From assembly GCF_000988165.1 (NCBI RefSeq), contig NW_020169400.1, positions 1 to 11,371 of the forward strand: DNA of 11,371 nt. Direction: 5' to 3'. Position 1 is the first letter of the stretch; each line of letters begins with the position of its first letter. A program made the translations under genes and the position numbers. The stretch is from Vairimorpha ceranae. Taxonomy: Eukaryota; Microsporidia; Nosematidae. Positions 6,393 to 11,371 of the stretch are shown piece by piece. Below the pieces are notes generated by a model, which saw only the letters and a program-made list of their open reading frames with translations, ran no database searches and was not told the origin of the DNA.

Positions 6393-7270
6393 ATGAATAT
6401 TACAATAGAACATGAAATTTTTCAGTATTTGGATATGCTAAAAAACTTTCTTATAAGCAATAATATTATAAGCTCCTCCATTTCGTGTTTTAGATGTGGC
6501 GATTTGTCTAGGTTGTTACCAATTTCTATAAGCAGCGGAAGTATAGGTTAAAGATGACAAAGAAAAGGTACTACAAACATCTTTTTTTGTTTCATTTTAC
6601 TCTGCCCTTAACAAAAGCAGCAAGATTATTGTATTGCTTAATGTGTGGCACAAATTACTTTCAGTTGTCGATATTTTGGAATATCTGATACTACTATTGC
6701 AAAATATAAGTCTTTACTTTTAATTTGTTACAAAGACTGCTTTGAAAAAAGGTCTGTTGTGTCGGGAGGATGTTGTATAATTGTTGAGGCTTATAAAAGC
6801 ATTTTGTCACGTAAAGGGATTATTAGAAATCCTACAAGCGCCGATGATACTGAAAATACAATTTGGATATTGGGTGGAATAGACCAAACAGAAAAAAGAA
6901 ATTTTTTCTTTATAGAGATATTGTTCGTACTATAGAACCATTAACTGCGGCTATGATGCCTAATATCAACAATGATAGCATTCTATTTACCGATGGACAC
7001 CCGCCATATCCGTTTGTTGCAAGAAATTTGAATTTTAGGCATCATATAGTTAATGATTTTGAAGGTTTTGGGTCAGAAGATGGCACCCATACAAACAAAA
7101 TAGAAGGGTTTGGGGACCATATGAAAAGTACTATGAAGAATGAAATGGCGTTTTTCGTGACCATATCGATGCCTGGTTAATTCAGTATACATTTAAGCTA
7201 AGGTTTTTTGGGTAAAGGCGATAAAGAATTTTCTAAAATATATATTGATATTTTAAAGACTTTTTTTTAA
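6393..7270 (+). pseudogene. Merlin-5 transposase (ISXO2-like DDE), several frameshifts
   Basis: Frames change about four times but order is preserved: MNITIEHEIFQYL; zinc-ribbon first pair CFRC (about 6487); YRLKMTKKRY and LPLTKAARLLYCLMCGT; RYFGISDTTIAKYKS (helix-turn-helix); CIIVEAYKSILSRKG, where the first catalytic Asp-Glu reads Tyr-Lys; NPTSADDTENTIWILGGIDQ; a shift in a T run near 6900; LFTDGHPPYP with the second Asp intact; GTHTNKIEGFGDHMKS with the third Glu intact but the next Trp as Gly; a shift at a T run near 7150; IDAWLIQYTFK; tail to the stop at 7268-7270. At about 290 codons the length fits the family. Two frameshifts lie in homopolymers and could be assembly errors, but the Asp-to-Tyr change alone would inactivate it. 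It belongs to the same branch as Merlin-7. Confidence 0.87.
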
Positions 7271-7318
7271 TTAAATTGTTAATAATATTTTTTTAACCCT
7301 TGTTTTACATTTCTTAAA

Positions 7319-7344
7319 GGTAGGAAAATTCGTGGAGAAGACCC
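7319..7344 (+). repeat. Merlin-5 right TIR
   Basis: GGTAGGAAAATTCGTGGAG then AAGACCC. It is inverted relative to 5856-5880 and in the same orientation as the inner copy at 5959-5974. Confidence 0.65.
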
Positions 7345-7345
7345 T

Positions 7346-7690
7346 ATTTTTCTGTTTAAAAGTGTTGTTTTCTGTCTAGGTATATTACTCCTTAAACATA
7401 TTATTTTAATTTAATGTATTAATAGATAAGTACCATCATTTGAAGGTGTATTAATATTTATGTAAGAATGTTCTGCTGCATAATTTTGCAAACTACTGTA
7501 ATCTTTAAAATTAATTTTGTCGTCTATCAATTGATTTATTCTGCATTTTCTTTTACATTTACTTATAATAAGTTTATTTCTGTGCAACTATATAATAAAA
7601 AAGTGAGTAGATTTTGCATTCAGCTAGGTTTTCTCTTTTTACTCTAATTTTAAAAAGAAAATTATCATTATAAAAGTTTATTATATTGTT
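7346..7690 (-). pseudogene. Possible N-terminal remnant of Merlin-6, otherwise AT-rich spacer
   Basis: If Merlin-5 split Merlin-6, the missing half should lie here on the minus strand. A 58-codon open frame at 7414-7587 includes NKLIISKCKRKCRINQ, which resembles the second zinc-ribbon pair of Merlin-4 (NKNVIKCTKKKCRRK). Next to the junction another frame reads TFKQKNR, plausible for the residues just before the RR-PGVWVV block. The intervening helix-turn-helix region is not recognisable and the spacing is short. Treat this as a suggestion; the segment could be unrelated spacer before retrotransposon copy B. Confidence 0.3.
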
Positions 7691-7700
7691 TATTTTTTAT

Positions 7701-7720
7701 TATTTTATTAAACCCTAATT
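7701..7720 (+). promoter_or_regulatory. Leader with CCC-like signal before gag B
   Basis: ATTAAACCCTAATT places CCC (7713-7715) five bases before ATG 7721. The same leader, including the first codons ATGTTAAGCA, recurs at 10800-10825. Confidence 0.6.
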
Positions 7721-8263
7721 ATGTTAAGCACTAATATGGGGGCGATACGAACAGTAAAGTTATCAAGTGATTACTGTAACCAAGAGGCCAAAAGAGTATC
7801 GGAAGAGCTAGAGATTTTGATGTATGCTTTGGATTTAGAAAACGTAGAGAAGGAACATTGGAATAAAGAGGTTTTTGATAGAGCAAGTGGGAGTTTAAAA
7901 ATTTTTATGGTCCGAAATTTAAGTAAAGAAAAAAATATTGAAGAGTTGAGAAAAATGTTGCTTTTGAGAGTTAGAGAAGAAAAAGAAATAAGAGCTAAAG
8001 AATATCAAGGTCTGACAGAGAAGGTATTGAGTACGGTTAGGGGAGTTATGAGTATGTATAAAAGAGAAGGAAGAGGTGCAGTAGTGAAGTGTTTTTATTG
8101 TGATAAACCAGGACATGTTACAAGGAATTGCTTTTTAAGAAAGGCCAAAGAAGGCTATAATTATAATAATAAAAATGATTTGAAGTATTTTAATTTTAGT
8201 GGTGAAAATGACACTGATTCTGCAACTATTTACGAGAGAGGATATAAAAAGACCTATAAATGA
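7721..8263 (+). CDS. gag: Gag-like protein of retrotransposon copy B, intact, with CCHC zinc knuckle
   Basis: An uninterrupted 180-residue ORF. The N-terminal and middle parts (about 1-115) are charged and probably helical, suiting a capsid-like region, though no named capsid motif can be seen. Residues 124-137 form a retroviral-type zinc knuckle, CFYCDKPGHVTRNC (CX2CX4HX4C), which binds element RNA in this family. A lysine- and asparagine-rich tail of about 43 residues follows, and the frame ends in two consecutive TGA codons. The start is supported by a CCC block five bases upstream and by alignment with copy A (TNMGAI). Only 12 bases separate it from the recognisable start of pol, so no protease is encoded between them. 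It is the only undamaged gene of known family here, whereas pol is broken; that may reflect chance, recency, or use in trans. Confidence 0.85.
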   Translation: MLSTNMGAIRTVKLSSDYCNQEAKRVSEELEILMYALDLENVEKEHWNKEVFDRASGSLKIFMVRNLSKEKNIEELRKMLLLRVREEKEIRAKEYQGLTEKVLSTVRGVMSMYKREGRGAVVKCFYCDKPGHVTRNCFLRKAKEGYNYNNKNDLKYFNFSGENDTDSATIYERGYKKTYK

Positions 8264-8275
8264 TGAATTAAAGTT

Positions 8276-9010
8276 GTGATCCCACAGAAAAGGTTTGAAA
8301 ATACAACTGAAGGAAAAAGAAGGAAGCTTAAGATAGAAGATTATATGAAGGAATTTAAAGAGATGTTAACGGATGACAAGTCTAAGATTAAATATTGTAA
8401 GATAGAAAAGTGTAAAATAACAACAGAGAAAGGAAAAGAAATTTTTAAGAAAGGGCAGGTGATCTCGCAGGCACTAATTAAAGATACCGTGAAACATTTG
8501 GAAAATTTAGAAGAAAGAGGTATTATAAGAAAATCATCTTCGACATGGAGAACCTCGGTAAGGGCATTAAGAAAACCTAATGGAAGTATACGACTAGTAA
8601 GCAATCTGGGGCTTTAAAGGATATAGTGGAAAAAAAGATAACTATAGGCTGTCAAATATAAGAGATGTTATTGGGGCGACGCAAGGAACGAAGGCTATGT
8701 CAGTAGTAGATTTAAAAGATGGATTTTATAGCATAGAGATTACGGAGGAGGATAAATACAAAACAGCATTTGAGTTTAACGGACGGGTGTACGAATGGAA
8801 TTCAATGATCATGGGCTATAAGAACACACCCCAAATTTTGCAGAGAAACATGGATGATATATTTAGAGATTTGAAAGGAAAAGGAGTAGAGATATATATA
8901 TATATATGGATGATATTGTTATATACAGTAGCAGTGTCAAAGAGCATGACGGGTTGTTTAGAGGGGTATTAAAAAGATTGAAAGATAATAAAGCTAATTT
9001 TATAAGATAC
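8276..9010 (+). pseudogene. pol: Reverse transcriptase domain of copy B pol, broken
   Basis: The first open stretch (8276-8617) carries the fingers region with KKGQVISQALI and SSTWRTSVRALRKPNGSIRL. Two frameshifts (about 8605-8645) lead into NYRLSNIRDVIGATQGTKA and the catalytic motif A, VVDLKDGFYSIEI, then IMGYKNTPQILQRNMDDIF (motif B). The motif C active site YMDD is encoded at about 8903-8914 but is out of frame with what precedes it, because an (AT)8 run at 8892-8907 sits where a shorter run would keep the frame. After YMDD the new frame continues IVIYSSSVKEHDGLF. The first stretch opens with GTG after gag's stop and has no ATG of its own, so expression would have depended on frameshifting, readthrough or a lost upstream part. 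Confidence 0.88.
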
Positions 9011-9715
9011 AGCTTTGTGAGAAGAAGGTGAAACTACTGTGAGTTACGTTGAATGGAGTGGATATTATGCCACCAGAAATAAAAAAGAATGAAACCTTAG
9101 AGTTCCCAACGCCGACAGGAGTTTCTGATATAAGAAGGTTTTGGGGCTGACATGATGGTTTGGGGATTTTATAAATAATTGGGCGGCAAAAACATTAAAC
9201 TTAACGAACAGTTTGAAAGGCGGAGGGAAAGATTGGAAGTGAACAGATAAGATGGAGAAAGAGTTTTTAACAATGAAGAAAACATTGAGTAATATGGGAA
9301 AACTACAAATTGTTAACTACGAGAAAGAGTTCCTGTTAAAAACAGATGCTAGCGCAATGGGAATGGGTGCAGTTTTGTTGCAGAAGAACTGAAAGAATGA
9401 ATTGGTTTTCGTACAGTGGGCCTCTAAAAAGTTTATACCGACAGAATTACAATATCCTATACCCGAAAAAAAATGTACGCCATATTTTGGGCGGTTAAGA
9501 AGTTTGAATATGAGTTACGAGGAAGAAGATTCAAAATAGAGACCGACAATAAATCGCCTGCGGAGATTATAAATAAACCAAACTTTGATAACGCAAGAAT
9601 AAACAGATAGGTTGAGAAGATACGAGAGTTTGACTTTGAAATAGACTATAGGACCGATGAATAAACGGTTGTTGCTGATTCATTAAGTCGAATTTATACA
9701 GCAGAGGAGAGTGAG
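9011..9715 (+). pseudogene. pol: RT connection and RNase H domains of copy B pol, broken
   Basis: Continues as VTLNGVDIMP, TPTGVSDIRRF, FGDFINNWAA, then the RNase H core: KTDASAMGMGAVLLQ (first catalytic Asp, about 9342), YPIPEKKMYAIFWAVKKF (where the family usually has EKE), IETDNKSPAEI (about 9540), and the domain end VADSLSR (about 9675). At least three stops fall at positions where related elements carry Trp: TGA at 9240 (DWK then TDKME), TGA at 9390 (QKN then KNEL) and TAG at 9608 (before VEKIREFDFEIDYR). RNase H would remove the RNA strand during reverse transcription. No functional product is possible from this copy. Confidence 0.85.
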
Positions 9716-9724
9716 AAAAAGAAA

Positions 9725-10766
9725 ATGATTGAATCTAGGAGAGATAAACAGATGGAAAGAAAGAATAGTAAGCATATTAAAGAAGTAGATGTCAAGAAAA
9801 TCTGGGTTTTCGATAATGGTAAAGAAACGGAAATTCCAGCAGAAGATAAACGAGAAAAGCTGATATATGATTGTCGAGTGGAATTGAGTCACAAATGTAG
9901 GACAACAGTTTACTACGAACTTAGAAAGAAGTATTGTTGGCCGGGTATTAAAGACCATATTTATCAAGTTATTAAAGGAGGTGAGATTTGCCAAAAATAT
10001 AATAGAAAGACGAGCAGAGATAGTATATTTATAGCAACCAGTAGGTATCTGGAAAAAGTAAGCATGGATATGATCGAATTTAGAGAAAAAAAGTGTGTAG
10101 TGGTGGTCGCCGTAGATTATTTTTACAACAAGAATGTGGGAAAAAGTACTGGAGAATAAGAAGGATTTGGAAATTGTCGAATTTTTAAGGGAATTGTGCA
10201 CACTGGGGGAAAACCCAGAAGGTCTTATAACAGATAATGGTAAATAATTCTGTAACAGAAAAATGAAGCACCCATGCAACCAATAAAACATAAATCACCA
10301 AAAAGTAAGCATAGAATTACACAAGAGCAATGGAAGAATTGAAAGAATCATAAGAACGATGAGAGATAGTATTTTAAAAAGTTGTAGAAAAAAATTTGAA
10401 GAGAAAGTTTACGAGACAATTGAGAAGTATAACTATAGTTATCATGTAGGTATAAAGTGTAATCCGATGGAAGCGGTTAAGGATAAAACGGGAGTAGTGA
10501 TGATAGATAATAGTTCAGAAAGAGAGTATGCCAGAAGATTTTAAAATGGTTAATGAAAAATTTACAAAAGGACAAAAGTAAGAGTAGCGAAGAATGAAGA
10601 TTTAAATGGATGTAGTAAGTATAGTAAGGGAAGATTTTTAGATCTGGGATAAATAACAAAAGTAGGTCTAAAAGACTCATATGTTGTTAAGCTTGAGAAT
10701 AGAATATATGTTAAAAAGAGACACTATGATTTAAAAGGAATAGGCACGGGAGAATTGTTAAAGTGA
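9725..10766 (+). pseudogene. pol: Integrase domain of copy B pol, broken
   Basis: A 144-codon open stretch (9725-10156) carries the N-terminal zinc-binding region (LSHKCRTTVYYELRKKYCW; ICQKYN), in which the first His and the first Cys appear lost (KGGEIC), and the first catalytic Asp in SMDMIEF (10066). After a frameshift near 10130 the core continues with LITDNGK (second Asp, 10233), a TAA, FCN, and NGRIERIIRTM with the Glu at 10341. The spacing is D-X35-E, the classic retroviral-type integrase arrangement. The C-terminal part (MRDSILK to ARRF, 10359-10544; then GQKVRVAK, SKYSKGRFLDLG, VKKRHYDLKG) resembles an SH3-like tail and ends at TGA 10764. All three catalytic residues survive; frameshifts and stops inactivate the copy. 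Confidence 0.87.
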
Positions 10767-10779
10767 TGAGACCAACCGT

Positions 10780-10791
10780 CTGGTGCGGGGA
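10780..10791 (+). other. Purine-rich tract before the 3' LTR-like repeat (possible PPT)
   Basis: GGTGCGGGGA lies just after the pol stop and directly before TGTTATATT. Its position fits a polypurine tract that primes plus-strand synthesis, but it is short and contains a T and a C. Confidence 0.4.
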
Positions 10792-10830
10792 TGTTATATT
10801 TTATTAAACCCAAGAATGTTAAGCAATAAT
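10792..10830 (+). repeat. LTR-like / leader repeat after pol B, feeding into Merlin-7
   Basis: Begins TGTTATATT, continues TTATTAAACCC, and includes ATGTTAAGCA and TAATATG. It matches the leader and first six codons of gag B at about 34 of 37 positions with one single-base gap, and its start matches the copy A leader (2630). It could be the start of a 3' LTR or the 5' piece of a third copy. The similarity ends at ATG 10831, where the Merlin-7 transposase begins. Confidence 0.55.
10809..10815 (+). promoter_or_regulatory. CCC-like signal before ATG 10816
   Basis: CCC at 10809-10811, four bases before ATG 10816 (MLSNNM), which is in frame with ATG 10831. Confidence 0.5.
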
Positions 10831-11371
10831 ATGAAATTTAACGAAGACTTTTTTATAAACAATGAAAAGGCAATAGATTTGTTTTAGAAGACAATATAAT
10901 CAGAAAAGAAAATGTATGTATTAAATGTAAAGGTAGAATGATAATTGTAAATGCTACCACGTATATAGACGGGCTTGTCTACAGATGTACCTCTAAGGCA
11001 CGTGGGTCTAAGACTAGTCTTAAGAAAGAGTCAAAAATGGCCTCCCTTAATATAGAATTTGTAAAAATTCTAGGGGGGATGTATTGCTAGGTATATGAGT
11101 ATACCTTAGCACAAGCCATTGACTTCTGCGATTGTTCAGAGAATACATATATTAAAATCAAAAACTTGATTTTACAGGTAATTTCTAAACAAGAACCAAA
11201 AAGTTTCAAGACAGGAGGAGAGGGGATTAGAGTGCAATTTGACAAAACTGCTATCTGTAATGGGAGCTAATACAAAACCCGTTTATTACTCTAGACAACA
11301 AACATAATGTACAATGGATAGTGGGGGTTTAGAGGAATGTAACCGTAGGAAATTTGTTTTAAAACTTGTTC
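10816..11371 (+). pseudogene. Merlin-7 transposase, 5' part, runs off the window
   Basis: From ATG 10816 or 10831 (KFNEDFFINNEKAIDLF), a one-base shift near 10880 leads into a long frame: zinc ribbon CIKCKGRM then YRCTSKARG (the final Cys of the second pair is not evident), SLNIEFVKILGGMYC, a TAG at 11088 (probably a former Trp), VYEYTLAQAIDFCDCSEN, IKIKNLILQVISKQ, and GGEGIRVQFDKTAICNGS with the first catalytic Asp kept but the following Glu as Lys. A TAA follows, then shifted frames give LDNKHNVQWIVG and CNRRKFVLKLV, corresponding to the NTIWILGGIDQ and KRNFF blocks of Merlin-5. It belongs to the Merlin-5 branch. The second and third catalytic residues lie outside the window. The first codons are shared with gag B, so this gene starts inside a retrotransposon-like leader. 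Confidence 0.82.

Larger units (their letters stand above)
5856..7344 (+). mobile_element. Merlin-5 DNA transposon (about 1.49 kb)
   Basis: Proposed ends are GGGTCTTCTCCACGAATTT at 5856-5874 and its near-perfect inverted copy at the right (ending in AGACCC at 7344); about 23 bases match apart from one or two changes. A transposase pseudogene on the plus strand lies near the right end (6393-7270). The left arm has an extra 300 or more bases holding an inner repeat copy (5960-5974) and a C-rich tract (6058-6247). No convincing target-site duplication was found. The position between two parts of a Merlin-6 gene supports its being an insertion. Confidence 0.62.
7687..10791 (+). mobile_element. 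Ty3/gypsy-type LTR retrotransposon copy B (gag-pol)
   Basis: This copy has a leader ending in TTTATTAAACCC, an intact gag, then RT, RNase H and integrase in the Ty3/gypsy order (integrase last), followed by a purine-rich GGTGCGGGGA and a sequence starting TGTTATATT that matches the leader of copy A. The protease is missing. Full-length LTRs cannot be delimited from this window, so the outer limits are approximate. Copies A and B lie in the same orientation about 3.5 kb apart. Confidence 0.75.

Noticed and set aside
7919..8604. Minus-strand ORFs at 7919-8116 and 8341-8604
   Set aside because: Antisense to gag B and RT, both of which have strong motifs on the plus strand.
9683..10291. A 202-codon ORF on the minus strand
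   Set aside because: It lies antisense to the integrase region, which has clear motifs on the plus strand. Its Phe- and Leu-rich translation is what purine-rich coding DNA gives on the opposite strand.
374..11090. Alternative genetic code with stop codons read as Trp
   Set aside because: Both TAG and TGA occur at Trp positions, other stops fall at non-Trp positions, and frameshifts and lost catalytic residues accompany them. Decay explains all of this.
1..11371. Bacterial insertion sequences of the IS1595 family
   Set aside because: The transposases are related to IS1595, but they sit beside a Ty3/gypsy retrotransposon and use CCC-type start signals with no Shine-Dalgarno sequences. The eukaryotic Merlin superfamily fits better.

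Overview
The window is an AT-rich graveyard of eukaryotic transposable elements. I can support no host protein-coding gene and no rRNA, tRNA or CRISPR array. Two kinds of element fill it. The first is DNA transposons of the Merlin superfamily, whose transposase is an ISXO2-like / IS1595-type DDE enzyme with an N-terminal zinc ribbon. The second is a Ty3/gypsy-type LTR retrotransposon present in two copies. Most likely source: a microsporidian genome. The reasons are the strong AT bias, the known abundance of Merlin and Ty3/gypsy elements in TE-rich microsporidia, and a short CCC block 2 to 7 bases before several start codons, which matches the CCC-like transcription signal of that phylum. The assignment is inference.

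Layout. 2-769 (+): Merlin-1 transposase, decayed by stop codons only and cut by the window start. 770-1274: AT-rich spacer with one inverted repeat. 1275-2269 (-): Merlin-2, about 1 kb, with both terminal inverted repeats (TIRs). 2270-2507 (-): N-terminal stump of another Merlin transposase, abutting the Merlin-2 end. 2630-4214 (+): retrotransposon copy A, with an LTR-like leader, gag, zinc knuckle and a decayed protease-like segment; Merlin-3 (2961-3683, transposase on -) sits inside its gag. 4215-4497: spacer with a T9G10AG5 tract. 4504-5471 (-): Merlin-4, a structurally complete element. 5473-5855 (-): C-terminal half of Merlin-6. 5856-7344 (+): Merlin-5, carrying a C-rich, nearly G-free tract at 6058-6247. 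7346-7690: spacer that may hold the rest of Merlin-6. About 7687-10791 (+): retrotransposon copy B, with an intact gag and a broken pol (RT, RNase H, integrase). 10792-10830: LTR-like or leader repeat. 10831-end (+): Merlin-7, running off the window.

The elements form nests. Merlin-3 lies in gag A; Merlin-4 lies in the tail of Merlin-6; Merlin-5 appears to split Merlin-6; Merlin-2 truncates an older Merlin. Every transposase copy that can be assessed has lost at least one acidic residue of the DDE triad, so none looks catalytically competent. The only undamaged ORF of recognisable family is gag B. Points worth following up are the palindromic element ends, TIRs that carry the transposase promoter and start codon at both ends, a leader shared between gag and a Merlin transposase, loss of the protease segment in copy B, an AT microsatellite that breaks the RT active-site frame, and the C-rich tract.
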